Shown here in pieces: positions 16,888-26,228 of a stretch of 64,000 nt of DNA; within the stretch, counting starts at the first letter, position 1; the number at the start of each line of letters is the position of its first letter. Both the position numbers and the translations under genes were made by a program. Source of the stretch: Flavobacterium degerlachei (GTDB lineage Bacteria > Bacteroidota > Bacteroidia > Flavobacteriales > Flavobacteriaceae). The DNA lies in NCBI RefSeq assembly GCF_900106645.1, contig NZ_FNMV01000006.1, forward strand, positions 124,001-188,000. Direction: 5' to 3'. The notes under the pieces are model-generated. The model was not told where the DNA came from and did not search any database. It saw only the letters and a program-made list of their open reading frames with translations.

Positions 16888-18807
16888 TTAAGTAAAATAA
16901 GTGAGTTGGAAACGGGTTTTAAGAATCTCTTGAACATCATGAATGGGGTGAAAAGCATTTTTCAGCTTTACCTTGTCTAATTTAGTCAATTTATTCAGGT
17001 CCAAATATCTTCCTCCTGAACCACTTGCAAAACCTTCTTCGGTTCTGAACTTCAGCAAAACAGAAAATGCGTCGGAACAAGCTTCATAAATTGCTGCATT
17101 TTGCGGTTCTAAAGCCGCTAATTCTCTAAACCTCGAAAGTGTATTATTTACGTCCGTAATTTCTCGGTCCAAAGACAATAATCTGGCCGCGTCAATCAAA
17201 GGCATTAATCCCCGACTTTTAACGTCAAAAGTGTTTTTGTGTTCCCCGTCCTTTTCCACCAAAAACTGTCGGAAAAAACCCAGTGGAGGCGGGTTTTTTA
17301 GGGAATCACTCCCTAAATAAGCAAAGAAAATTTGGTTGTCCTTTATGTTTTTAAAAATGTTTGCCGTGATTGCATCAACCAACACTTTATCGCCATAAAC
17401 AAAGTCGTAATCAAAAAAAATGGAACACATCAGAATCCCTTTTTCAGCCGGACTATGTATCCAGGTGTTATATTGTGCATTCCACTCTTTTAGCGACTTA
17501 CACCATAACGGATTACTCGCCATCATCCCTGCCGGACAAAATTCATACCCAACAACATTTAGCACATGAGTAACATTATCAGCTAGTAGAAGAAAATATT
17601 TCTGTACTATATCATACCTTTCTTCCGCTACATCTTCAAAAACTAAAGCATTATCTTGATCCGTTAACAACAACTGCTCTTTACGTCCCTGACTCCCAAT
17701 ATTCAGCCAGGCAAATGGAACAGGAGGATGCTCCCCGATTTTAATAATTGACAATTCGATGGCTCTAGTTGTAATTGCCCTATTTATTTCCCCAACTATC
17801 TGGCAGATATGTGCTATTGGAATATCTTCACTTAAGGCATTCTTGATTAATTTAGTTAGATTATCCCTAACCGTTTTAAGTTCCAGTGCACTTTCGGCAC
17901 GTTTGATTTGTTTTACCAATACCCCTGGATTATTTGCCTGAGCCACCACAACATCATGCTCAGAGATAATACCCATTATTTCTGATTCGCTGCTACCATC
18001 TGTAGTCACGCATAAATGGCCAATATGATGCTGAAGCATTATCAACTGGGTTTCAGCCACTGATCCGTTTGCACGAACTGTAATTACAGGCGTCGACATA
18101 ATCTGCTCGGCGTTTGACTCTATGGTAAACAAACCGGTAGCTATTTTAGAACGCAAATCTTTATCGGTAATAATCCCAATGGGAAGCTGGTTTTCCTGAA
18201 TAATGACACTCCCTATTTTTCGTCGGGTCATCGTTTCTGCTATTGATTTCACTGAATCCGTTCTACTAGCCGTAACAGGATTTGGAGTATATGAAATGGG
18301 TTTGAAGTACTGAATTGTGTCATCCCGTTCATTATAGCTTACACTTTCAGAAATTAGTTTCCCCTTGTTTTCCTTATCGTAAGGGTTACGCGTATTAGAA
18401 GCAAAACTTTCCAACAAAAAACTCGAAACCTCAGCATTTTCAAAAACATAAGGTTTAAAGATAGCTATCGGAATAGCATAGAGCAAACTCTCCTCGCTGG
18501 CCTCGGCAGTCATTAAATACGCATCTTTGGCAAAAAAAGGACGTAAACCTACAATATCACCCTCATCACATTCATCGATAAGAACCTTCTCTGTATCATA
18601 AACAACCGATAGGGCAACGGCTCCATCTTTAACAATATAAAAAAAAGGATGAGGCTGATCATTAATATTAAAAAGCACTTGTTTTTTCTCTAAATGAAGC
18701 ACCTGAGACTCTTTAGAAATAACAATTAAATCAGCTAAACTAAGACTGCAAAAGGGAGGGTGATTTTTAAGGAAATCGGCAATCCGTTCGGCTATTGAAT
18801 TTTTCAT
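16888..18807 (-). CDS. cNMP-binding / CBS / DUF294 nucleotidyltransferase-like regulator
   Basis: A 639-residue soluble protein. A cyclic-nucleotide-binding fold covers about residues 10-125, a CBS pair about 160-285 (RKIGSVIIQENQLPIGIITD, GHLCVTTDGSS), and a DUF294 GlnD-like nucleotidyltransferase follows, with its motif GSQGRKEQLLLTDQDNAL around residue 380 intact. The C-terminal substrate-binding helical domain ends at LTYFT. I chose the ATG at 18807 (MKNSIAERIADFL); the open frame extends 36 codons upstream but that part is not domain-like. Such proteins sit beside acetate-type symporters and are proposed to sense adenylate or cyclic-nucleotide status. The direct target is unknown. Confidence 0.85.
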   Translation of the reverse strand: MKNSIAERIADFLKNHPPFCSLSLADLIVISKESQVLHLEKKQVLFNINDQPHPFFYIVKDGAVALSVVYDTEKVLIDECDEGDIVGLRPFFAKDAYLMTAEASEESLLYAIPIAIFKPYVFENAEVSSFLLESFASNTRNPYDKENKGKLISESVSYNERDDTIQYFKPISYTPNPVTASRTDSVKSIAETMTRRKIGSVIIQENQLPIGIITDKDLRSKIATGLFTIESNAEQIMSTPVITVRANGSVAETQLIMLQHHIGHLCVTTDGSSESEIMGIISEHDVVVAQANNPGVLVKQIKRAESALELKTVRDNLTKLIKNALSEDIPIAHICQIVGEINRAITTRAIELSIIKIGEHPPVPFAWLNIGSQGRKEQLLLTDQDNALVFEDVAEERYDIVQKYFLLLADNVTHVLNVVGYEFCPAGMMASNPLWCKSLKEWNAQYNTWIHSPAEKGILMCSIFFDYDFVYGDKVLVDAITANIFKNIKDNQIFFAYLGSDSLKNPPPLGFFRQFLVEKDGEHKNTFDVKSRGLMPLIDAARLLSLDREITDVNNTLSRFRELAALEPQNAAIYEACSDAFSVLLKFRTEEGFASGSGGRYLDLNKLTKLDKVKLKNAFHPIHDVQEILKTRFQLTYFT

Positions 18808-19029
18808 AAACAGTATATTAATATCTAAAAATACAAAAAAAATGCTTGTTATTAAGAGTTGGTCATTATATAGCCATTCTAGTCCAAAAGAATAAAAATG
18901 GCGATTTTTTGCCATAGTTGCATTAAATTCTCAATAAAAATAAGGCTTCCGCAATTATTTAATCTTTTATTCACAATATTACTTTAAATATAAATGCTAA
19001 TTTACTATATTTATGCAAAATTTATATAC

Positions 19030-19449
19030 ATGGAAATTTTAGCCTGTCCGAAATGCCAAGGAAATCACATCATAAAAAGCGGTGTAATCAATAGTAAACA
19101 AAGGTATCTATGTAAAAAATGTAACTACTTTTTTACTGTTAATAAAATTGGAAAAAAAATAGATGATTACTATGTTACCAAGGCGCTGCAATTGTATCTT
19201 GAAGGGCTAAGTTATCGAGAAATCGAACGTATAATAGGAGTCTCACATGTTACCATTAGCAATTGGGTAAAATCTTTCAACATTAAGAAGCCTTCCCATG
19301 GTAACTACCACCCCACTTATAAGATTTTTAATCATTTAGAACTTATAGAATACATCAAAAACAAAGATTTATTATCTGGTGCAGGTATGATAATAACCGA
19401 GCTAGGTGACAAGTTCATGCTGATTAAGTGGGAACGATTTAAGGACTAA
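19030..19449 (+). CDS. InsA-like zinc-ribbon/helix-turn-helix DNA-binding protein
   Basis: A 139-residue protein beginning MEILACPKC. Two CxxC pairs, CPKC and CKKC, about 19 residues apart form an IS1 InsA-type zinc ribbon at residues 5-28. LSYREIERIIGVSHVTISNW at about 60-79 is a clear helix-turn-helix. The C-terminal 60 residues are not transposase-like. No InsB/DDE partner, terminal repeat or target duplication is visible, so it looks like a former transposition protein kept as a regulator. I chose the ATG at 19030; the open frame extends 12 codons further. It stands at the head of the acetate module, divergent from the DUF294 gene. Confidence 0.75.
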   Translation: MEILACPKCQGNHIIKSGVINSKQRYLCKKCNYFFTVNKIGKKIDDYYVTKALQLYLEGLSYREIERIIGVSHVTISNWVKSFNIKKPSHGNYHPTYKIFNHLELIEYIKNKDLLSGAGMIITELGDKFMLIKWERFKD

Positions 19450-19555
19450 CTATACTACTTTACACTAACATATATCACAATTTTTTTTCTTAACAAAAAA
19501 TTAGACTTTGGCTCTATTAAAACTAACCGTTTTACCAACCAAAATTTAATTTATC

Positions 19556-20794
19556 ATGAAAAAAATTTCTTTGATTGCAGTCCTACTGCTATTCACTCTA
19601 AAAGGCTTTTCTCAAGGATCACCTGATTACGGTGCCGGAATGAAATTCAATTTGAATGAAGACGGCTCAAAGTACCTTAGAGTACTATCCTGGGCACAAA
19701 TATGGGGGCAATATAATTCTGACCGTCCTTTAGACGGAAATGGTAATGAACAAGCTGATTTAGATTTCAGCGTCAGAAGAGCACGTGTATTGATGTACGC
19801 GCAAATTAACAAAGACTTTTTAATTGTAACTCATTTTGGACTTAACAGTTTAAACGTAGATACGATGAGTCCAACAGGAAAAGGGGACGGTTCCCAACTA
19901 TTCATGCATGATGCTTATGTGCAATACAGTCTTGGAAAGGACAATGCAGTTGGAGGAGGATTACATTACTGGAATGGAATCTCTCGTTTAAATAATCAAA
20001 GCACATTAAACCTAATGACCTTAGACAACCAAAGACAAGCATGGGCAACTCTAGGTTTATCTGATCAATTTGCAAGACATATTGGAGCATTCGCAAAAGG
20101 TACTTTTGGTAAATTTCAATATCGCGTTGCTGTAAACGGGGCATCTACAAATAATTTACAAGCTTCTACAACACCTGTAAACAACGGTCCAGCAACTTAT
20201 ACTGGTGCTAAATTACTAGGCTCAAAAGAAGCAGGAAGAACCTACGCTGGTTATTTTGAATATGGCTTTTTAGATTCTGAAAGCAACTTCTTGCCCTATA
20301 AAGTAGGTACTTATTTAGGAACAAAAAAGGTATTCAACATTGGAGCTGGTTTCTTTTCACACCCTAATGGCTCCGTTATAGCTGATGCCGCTGGAAATTT
20401 AAGCGGAGAAAACGTTACTATTTTTGGGCTTGATGCTTTTTACGACGTTCCTGTAGGAACACAAGGTGCTGCACTTACAGCCTATGCCTTATATCAAAAC
20501 ACTGATTACGGAAAAGACTATAGACTAGGAACAACTTATGAAACAGGATCAATGGTTCATGCACACCTTGGCTATGTACTTCCTGGAAAATCAAAAACCC
20601 ATTTTCAGCCGTATATATCTTACGACGAAAGACAAATAGATGCTATAAACGATAATGCTTCTCAATTCGGTATTGGTGCAAATGCATTTTTCAGCGGACA
20701 TAATTCTAAACTAACATTAGAGTACCAAACTTTAAAATATGCCACCAACAAATCGGTGAACACGATTACTTTACAAGCAATGATTTATCTATAA
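19556..20794 (+). CDS. OprO/OprP-like outer-membrane porin
   Basis: A 412-residue protein with signal peptide MKKISLIAVLLLFTLKGFSQ. The mature part starts GSPDYGAGMKFNLNEDGSKY, and the SVRRARVLMYAQINKDFLIV strand is typical of phosphate-selective-porin-like barrels in Bacteroidota. Repeated amphipathic strands continue to the last, TLQAMIYL. It is the first structural gene before the DUF4212 and symporter genes (28-bp gap), so it probably gives small anionic substrates a route across the outer membrane. Substrate selectivity is not readable; acetate or related carboxylates are suggested by the neighbours. Confidence 0.8.
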   Translation: MKKISLIAVLLLFTLKGFSQGSPDYGAGMKFNLNEDGSKYLRVLSWAQIWGQYNSDRPLDGNGNEQADLDFSVRRARVLMYAQINKDFLIVTHFGLNSLNVDTMSPTGKGDGSQLFMHDAYVQYSLGKDNAVGGGLHYWNGISRLNNQSTLNLMTLDNQRQAWATLGLSDQFARHIGAFAKGTFGKFQYRVAVNGASTNNLQASTTPVNNGPATYTGAKLLGSKEAGRTYAGYFEYGFLDSESNFLPYKVGTYLGTKKVFNIGAGFFSHPNGSVIADAAGNLSGENVTIFGLDAFYDVPVGTQGAALTAYALYQNTDYGKDYRLGTTYETGSMVHAHLGYVLPGKSKTHFQPYISYDERQIDAINDNASQFGIGANAFFSGHNSKLTLEYQTLKYATNKSVNTITLQAMIYL

Positions 20795-20822
20795 CTAACT
20801 AACCCTTTATTACTATACTATT

Positions 20823-21083
20823 ATGAGCGATAAACAAGACAAAGCGACCGCGTATTGGAAGGAAAACCTACGATACCTACTGATTTTATTAAGCATTTGG
20901 TTTGCAGTTTCCTATGGAGCTGGAATCTTATTCAAAACTGCTTTAGACTCCATTAAATTAGGTGGCTTCCCACTTGGTTTTTGGTTTGCACAACAAGGTT
21001 CAATTTATGTATTTGTCATACTGATATTTGTTTATGTTCATTTGATGAACAAATTAGACAAAAAGTACGGCTTCGACGAATAA
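20823..21083 (+). CDS. DUF4212 small symporter subunit
   Basis: An 86-residue protein with two membrane segments (about 18-40 and 57-76), an N terminus with YWKENLRYLLILLSIW, and central GFPLGFWFAQQGSIYVFVIL. This is the DUF4212 pattern, always encoded next to VC_2705-type SSS symporters. The symporter follows 28 bp downstream. It is thought to be a small partner subunit of that transporter, comparable to DUF485 proteins beside ActP. Confidence 0.88.
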   Translation: MSDKQDKATAYWKENLRYLLILLSIWFAVSYGAGILFKTALDSIKLGGFPLGFWFAQQGSIYVFVILIFVYVHLMNKLDKKYGFDE

Positions 21084-21111
21084 TATAAAAACTCTAAAAA
21101 AATAAAATATC

Positions 21112-22863
21112 ATGGATTTACAAACTTGGACCTATATAATTGTTGGGATAACATTTGCCCTCTACATTGGAATTGCAATCTGGTCTCGTGCCGGATCAAC
21201 TAAAGAATTTTATGTTGCAGGAGGAGAAATTTCTCCATTAGCAAACGGAATGGCAACAGCTGCTGACTGGATGAGTGCTGCGTCTTTCATTTCTATGGCC
21301 GGTATCATTTCCTTTGACGGATACGATGGAGCTGTTTATTTGATGGGTTGGACTGGTGGATATGTGCTACTAGCCCTTTTACTAGCTCCCTATCTTAGGA
21401 AATTTGGGAAATTTACCGTTCCAGATTTCATTGGGGAACGTTATTATTCAAATACTGCAAGAACAGTTGCAATTGTTTGTGCATTAGTAGTTTCTTTCAC
21501 TTACGTGGCGGGACAAATGCGTGGAGTAGGATTAGTATTCTCTAAATTTTTAGAAGTTGACATCAATACTGGTGTTATCATCGGGATGGTAATCGTTTTG
21601 TTTTATGCTACTTTAGGTGGGATGAAAGGGATTACGTATACCCAAGTAGCACAGTATTGTGTACTTATATTTGCTTTTATGGTTCCAGCTATTTTCATCT
21701 CTATTCAAATGACTGGAAACCCAGTTCCGCAATTAGGGATGGGTGGAAAAGTTCTAGGAACTGACACATACTTATTAGATAAACTTAACGGACTTTCGAC
21801 TGATCTTGGATTTTCTGTATACACAGATGGTACGAAATCAATGATCGATGTATTTGCAATTACACTTGCTCTTATGGTAGGTACTGCAGGATTACCACAC
21901 GTAATTGTTCGTTTCTTTACGGTTAAAAGAGTAAAAGATGCAAGAAAATCAGCTGGATACGCATTGGTTTTGATTGCTATTTTATACACTACAGCTCCAG
22001 CAATTTCTGTTTTTGCAAAAACTAATTTGATTGAAACAGTAAACGGAAAAGACTATTCTTCTATGCCGGCTTGGTTTACAAAATGGGAGACTACTGGTCT
22101 ATTAGCATTTGAAGACAAAAACGGAGATGGTAAAATTCAGTACTACAATGACAACTCTAAAGACTCTGCGTTTTTAGCAGCTGAAGCAGCAAAAGGAAAC
22201 AAAGGAAGTGAGTTAACTATTGATAAAGATATCATGGTATTGGCTAATCCTGAAATTGCCAACTTACCCAATTGGGTTATTGCATTAGTGGCTGCCGGAG
22301 CATTAGCTGCTGCATTATCTACTGCTGCTGGTCTATTACTAGTAATTTCAGCTTCTGTATCTCATGATATCATTAAGAAAATGGTTAACCCAAATATTTC
22401 TGAAAAAGGAGAACTTTGGGCTGCTCGTGGAGCTGCTGCAGTTGCAGTAATCATTGCAGGATATTTTGGAATCAATCCTCCTGGCTTCGTCGCCGCAGTT
22501 GTTGCCCTTGCATTTGGATTAGCCGCTGCCTCACTATTCCCAGCGATCATTCTTGGTATTTTTGATAAAAAAATGAACAAAGAAGGTGCTGTTGCCGGTA
22601 TGGTTGTAGGATTGTTATTAATGCTTTTCTATATGCTAAAATTCAAATTCGGACTTTTTGATGGTGGAAAAGATGCAGTTGCTGGCTTGAAAGAAAGCTG
22701 GTGGTTTGGAATTTCTCCTGAAGGTTTTGGTACGATTGCAATGATTGTAAACTTTGCTGTTGCTTTTACAGTAAAAAGCTTTACTCCAGCGCCACCACAA
22801 GATGTTCAAGATATCGTTGAACACATCAGAATCCCTTCTGGTGCAGGTGAAGCAACTCATTAG
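21112..22863 (+). CDS. actP: acetate-type sodium:solute symporter (VC_2705 family)
   Basis: A 583-residue SSS transporter with about 13-14 membrane segments. The start MDLQTWTYIIVGITFALYIG is a helix; EFYVAGGEISPLANGMATAA and DWMSAASFISMAG are strongly conserved in acetate permeases, as are QMRGVGLVFSKFLEVD and GLPHVIVRFFTVK. Between helices, residues 335-346 (DKNGDGKIQYYN) form an EF-hand-like loop. It follows DUF4212 and precedes a sensor kinase that itself contains an SSS domain. The role is uptake of acetate or a similar short acid, feeding the acetyl-CoA synthetase encoded downstream. The symbol is by similarity. Confidence 0.88.
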   Translation: MDLQTWTYIIVGITFALYIGIAIWSRAGSTKEFYVAGGEISPLANGMATAADWMSAASFISMAGIISFDGYDGAVYLMGWTGGYVLLALLLAPYLRKFGKFTVPDFIGERYYSNTARTVAIVCALVVSFTYVAGQMRGVGLVFSKFLEVDINTGVIIGMVIVLFYATLGGMKGITYTQVAQYCVLIFAFMVPAIFISIQMTGNPVPQLGMGGKVLGTDTYLLDKLNGLSTDLGFSVYTDGTKSMIDVFAITLALMVGTAGLPHVIVRFFTVKRVKDARKSAGYALVLIAILYTTAPAISVFAKTNLIETVNGKDYSSMPAWFTKWETTGLLAFEDKNGDGKIQYYNDNSKDSAFLAAEAAKGNKGSELTIDKDIMVLANPEIANLPNWVIALVAAGALAAALSTAAGLLLVISASVSHDIIKKMVNPNISEKGELWAARGAAAVAVIIAGYFGINPPGFVAAVVALAFGLAAASLFPAIILGIFDKKMNKEGAVAGMVVGLLLMLFYMLKFKFGLFDGGKDAVAGLKESWWFGISPEGFGTIAMIVNFAVAFTVKSFTPAPPQDVQDIVEHIRIPSGAGEATH

Positions 22864-22905
22864 AACAGGATCAAATTCAAATACAGCAAATTGTTTTTTT
22901 AATAT

Positions 22906-22935
22906 ACAATCTCTACAATTATTTGTAGAGATTGT
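22906..22935 (+). terminator. hairpin between symporter and sensor module (attenuator-like)
   Basis: ACAATCTCTACAA (22906-22918) pairs perfectly over 13 bp with TTGTAGAGATTGT (22923-22935) around TTAT, followed by TTATTTTTC. It lies 43 nt after the symporter stop and 15 nt before the next start codon, so it probably lowers read-through into the sensor genes. Confidence 0.65.
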
Positions 22936-22949
22936 TTATTTTTCATTCC

Positions 22950-23144
22950 ATGAAAAAGAGACACGAACAAAAATTAGTTATACTTTCGTTACTAATGCTA
23001 TTAGCATTGAACATTCCGCTTCTGCTGTTGTTTGACAGTTCAAAGCCCGTTTTTGGGTTCCCAATTGTGTATATCTATATTTTTTCGGCTTGGTTATTTT
23101 CAATTGCCATTTCATACCTAATCATAAAGAAATATTATGAGTAG
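22950..23144 (+). CDS. small membrane protein preceding the SSS-kinase
   Basis: A 64-residue protein, MKKRHEQKLVILSLLML onward, with two membrane segments (about 9-27 and 37-57) and a basic KKYYE end. The ATG at 22950 fits better than the upstream one, which lies inside a hairpin. Its stop overlaps the kinase start by 8 bp, so translation is coupled. I recognise no named family; small membrane partners near SSS proteins are common, so it may assist the sensor's membrane domain. That is inference. Confidence 0.65.
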   Translation: MKKRHEQKLVILSLLMLLALNIPLLLLFDSSKPVFGFPIVYIYIFSAWLFSIAISYLIIKKYYE

Positions 23145-25845
23145 CGCTGGACTTTTACTGATTTTAGGCCTCTATGTATCTATCCTTTTTTACATAGCGC
23201 ATTGGGCTGAAAAAAAACGCCATTCTAAATGGACGAATAACCCTTACATTTATTCTTTATCATTAGCTGTATATTGCACCGCTTGGACCTACTATGGAAG
23301 TATTGGTGTGGCTGCAGATTCTGGTTTAAGTTACCTAACGATCTATTTAGGACCAATAATAATTATCCCAACTTGGATGATTATCCTCAAAAGAATTATC
23401 CGAATTTCGAGAGTAAATAAAATCTCCAGCATTGCAGATTTCATTTCTTTACGATACGGAAACAGTCGTTTTTTAGGAGCATTGGTTACCTTAATTTGTG
23501 TTTTTGGTATCTTACCTTATATTTCTTTACAACTAAAATCAATCTCAGACACCTTCTATATTGTTACCAAAACCCAATATAGCTCTAACATCTTTACAGA
23601 CACCACTACTTATGTTTGCATTGCGCTGGCATTATTTGCATCCTATTATGGGACAAAATATGTAGACGCTTCAGAAAAAAGACGAGGTATCGTTACCGCC
23701 GTAGCAATGGAATCTGTTTTAAAATTGGTTTTCTTTTTGATAATCGGGGTTTATGTAACCTATTTTGTTTTTGATGGTTTTGATGACATCTACACTAAAG
23801 CGGCAGTCCTACAGGATTTTGACAAAAAAAATACAATTGGTGATTTAACAAATGGAATTAACTGGCTCTTTCTTTGTGTTTTATCGTCATTTGCCATTTT
23901 TCTTTTGCCCAGACAATTTCACACCGCCATTGTTGAAAACAGTAAGGAAACGCATATACGTACAGCCATCTGGCTTTTCCCTTTGTATTTGTTACTATTT
24001 AATCTTTTTGTTTTCCCAATCGCCTGGGGAGGTAACATCCTTTTTGAAGGACAAGGGTTAAATTCAGATACCTATTCCTTGTTGATTCCGCAACACTTCA
24101 ACAATAACATACTTACGGTTATTGTATTTCTTGGTGGATTTTCAGCAGCAATATCAATGATTATCGTTTCTTCAATTGCGCTAGCAACCATGCTTAGCAA
24201 CAACCTTTTAATCCCGTATGGATTTATAGGTACGCTGCAAAGCAAATCATCTGAGAAAAACCGCAAACGAATTGTAAACAGTAGAAAAATTGGTATTTTC
24301 TCCCTTATTATTTTAGCCTATGCGATCTATCGTATTTTTATTTTAGATTATTCTTTAGTTTCCATTGGCCTAGTTTCTTTTGTGCTAATTGCACAATTAG
24401 CTCCAGCATTTTTTGGCGCTTTATTCTGGAAAAGAGGTTCTAAAAATGGAGCCGTGACAGGTATAATTCTTGGGTTTTGCATCAGTCTTTATACCCTATT
24501 AATCCCGTACGCCATTGGTGTTACCAAATCAACGAGCACTTTTATTCAAAATGGACCTTGGGGAATCGAAATATTAAAACCTTTTCATCTTTTTGGCTTG
24601 GACTATTTAGAGCCTATACCCCATGCTTTTTTCTGGAGTTTGTTCGTCAACACCATTAGCTTTCTTGCCGTTTCAGTAAGTTTCAAAGGAAATTACAGAG
24701 AACGTAATTATGCCGAAATGTTTGTTGAAATAGACAAGTACATCACCAATCACGAAAATGCATTTGTTTGGAAAGGAACCGCATACATATCTGATATTCA
24801 AAAAGTATTGCAACGCTTCCTTGGTGAGGAAAGAACCAAGCGAGCCTTGGGTATTTTTAATTTAAAGTACAACATTGACAAAAACATCACTACTGCTGAT
24901 GCTCGATTTATAAAATTTGCCGAAAACCTTTTGACGGGTCATATTGGTACGGCTTCCGCCAAAATATTAATATCGAGTGTAGCCAAGGAAGATAAAATAA
25001 GCTTGCCTGAAGTACTACGTATTCTAGAAGAGTCAAAAGAGAATATCATTATTAACAAAAAGTTGACAGATACGTCGAATGAACTGAAAAAAATTTCAGA
25101 ACAGTTAAAAAATGCCAATCAGGAATTAATCAATAAAGACATTCAAAAAGATGAATTTCTGGATACGGTTACCCATGAATTAAGAACACCAATTACCGCT
25201 ATTCGCGCAGCATCGGAAATTTTGCATGATGATGACGATGATATTCCAAAAGAAGTTAGAAAACAGTTTCTAAAAAGCATCATTTCAGAATCAGATCGCT
25301 TGAATCGTTTGATTGACAAAATTCTAGATTTAGAGAAATTCGAAACCGGAAAACAGAAACTATATCTTTCAAAAAACAACATCTCTAAAACTATATCAAA
25401 CACTTTAGATTCCTTAAGACAGTTAATCATCAACAAAAAAATCACTGTTGAATTTACTCAAGCGAATACCGAAATAAAAGTATTTTATGATGAAGAAAGA
25501 ATCATTCAGGTAATCCATAATTTATTGTCAAACGCTATTAAATTCTGTTCAAAAACGGATGGAAAAATAAGCATTTCGATTACTGATAGGAAAGAGGTTA
25601 TAGAAGTACGTATTCAAAATAATGGAGTAGGAATTAAAGCCGAGGATTTTGAACCCATTTTTGATAAATTTTATCAATCGCGTGATCAAAATGTAAAAAA
25701 ACCAATTGGTAGCGGACTCGGACTTGCCATTTGCAAACAAATCATAGATCATCATAAAGGAAAAATATGGGTGGAAAGCACTCCACAGAAAGGAGCAACT
25801 TTTATTTTTACATTACCCAATTACAATACAACTGAAAACGAATAG
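23137..25845 (+). CDS. SSS-linked sensor histidine kinase (CrbS/CbrA type)
   Basis: A 902-residue membrane sensor. About residues 1-535 form an SSS transporter-like domain with some 13 helices (for example LLPRQFHTAIVENSKE). Residues about 545-655 match the STAC linker found between SLC5 domains and kinases. A coiled coil leads into the HisKA domain, where His680 lies in THELRTPITAIRAASEIL. The HATPase has N-box HNLLSNAIKFCS, then FDKFYQSRDQ and GSGLGLAICKQIIDHHKGKIWVES. It probably senses or transports a short-chain acid and phosphorylates the receiver encoded 2 bp downstream. In Vibrio and Pseudomonas kinases of this design control acetyl-CoA synthetase; acs lies nearby here as well. Confidence 0.9.
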   Translation: MSSAGLLLILGLYVSILFYIAHWAEKKRHSKWTNNPYIYSLSLAVYCTAWTYYGSIGVAADSGLSYLTIYLGPIIIIPTWMIILKRIIRISRVNKISSIADFISLRYGNSRFLGALVTLICVFGILPYISLQLKSISDTFYIVTKTQYSSNIFTDTTTYVCIALALFASYYGTKYVDASEKRRGIVTAVAMESVLKLVFFLIIGVYVTYFVFDGFDDIYTKAAVLQDFDKKNTIGDLTNGINWLFLCVLSSFAIFLLPRQFHTAIVENSKETHIRTAIWLFPLYLLLFNLFVFPIAWGGNILFEGQGLNSDTYSLLIPQHFNNNILTVIVFLGGFSAAISMIIVSSIALATMLSNNLLIPYGFIGTLQSKSSEKNRKRIVNSRKIGIFSLIILAYAIYRIFILDYSLVSIGLVSFVLIAQLAPAFFGALFWKRGSKNGAVTGIILGFCISLYTLLIPYAIGVTKSTSTFIQNGPWGIEILKPFHLFGLDYLEPIPHAFFWSLFVNTISFLAVSVSFKGNYRERNYAEMFVEIDKYITNHENAFVWKGTAYISDIQKVLQRFLGEERTKRALGIFNLKYNIDKNITTADARFIKFAENLLTGHIGTASAKILISSVAKEDKISLPEVLRILEESKENIIINKKLTDTSNELKKISEQLKNANQELINKDIQKDEFLDTVTHELRTPITAIRAASEILHDDDDDIPKEVRKQFLKSIISESDRLNRLIDKILDLEKFETGKQKLYLSKNNISKTISNTLDSLRQLIINKKITVEFTQANTEIKVFYDEERIIQVIHNLLSNAIKFCSKTDGKISISITDRKEVIEVRIQNNGVGIKAEDFEPIFDKFYQSRDQNVKKPIGSGLGLAICKQIIDHHKGKIWVESTPQKGATFIFTLPNYNTTENE

Positions 25846-25847
25846 AG

Positions 25848-26210
25848 ATGAAGAAGATATTAATTGTAGATGACGAACCTAATATTGTTATGTCACTTGA
25901 ATACACATTCAAAAAGAACAATTTTGAAGTATTCATAGCTCGCGATGGACAAGAGGCACTAGACATTCTGAACAACCAACTTCCGGATATAATTATCCTT
26001 GATGTGATGATGCCTATGGTTGATGGTTTTGCCACATTGGAACAAATAAAAAAAGACGAACGATTGCAACACTGCAAAGTCATCTTTCTTTCTGCTAAAA
26101 ACAAAGAGAAAGACATTGAAAAAGGACTTTCATTAGGCGCAAATTTATATGTAGTCAAGCCCTTCTCCTTAAAAAAATTAGTAGAACAAGTACAAAACCT
26201 GATTCAATAA
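25848..26210 (+). CDS. single-domain response regulator (receiver only)
   Basis: A 120-residue CheY-like receiver. The acid pocket is Asp8-Asp9 (ILIVDDEPN), the phosphoacceptor Asp52 in IIILDVMMP, Ser82 replaces the usual threonine in FLSAKNKEKD, and Lys104 lies in YVVKPF. The protein ends six residues after the last helix begins to close (VQNLIQ), so no output domain exists. It follows the kinase by 2 bp and is surely its partner. How phosphorylation reaches transcription is not visible in this operon; candidates are an unlinked protein or the zinc-ribbon protein at 19030. Confidence 0.92.
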   Translation: MKKILIVDDEPNIVMSLEYTFKKNNFEVFIARDGQEALDILNNQLPDIIILDVMMPMVDGFATLEQIKKDERLQHCKVIFLSAKNKEKDIEKGLSLGANLYVVKPFSLKKLVEQVQNLIQ

Positions 26211-26228
26211 TTTAGAATTTTCAAAATC

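Noticed and set aside
18808..18915. N-terminal extension of the cNMP-CBS-DUF294 protein
   Set aside because: The extra 36 residues are not part of the cyclic-nucleotide-binding fold; the ATG at 18807 gives a normal start.
18994..19449. A complete IS1-type insertion sequence
   Set aside because: Only the InsA-like part is present. No InsB/DDE gene, terminal inverted repeats or target duplication could be found.
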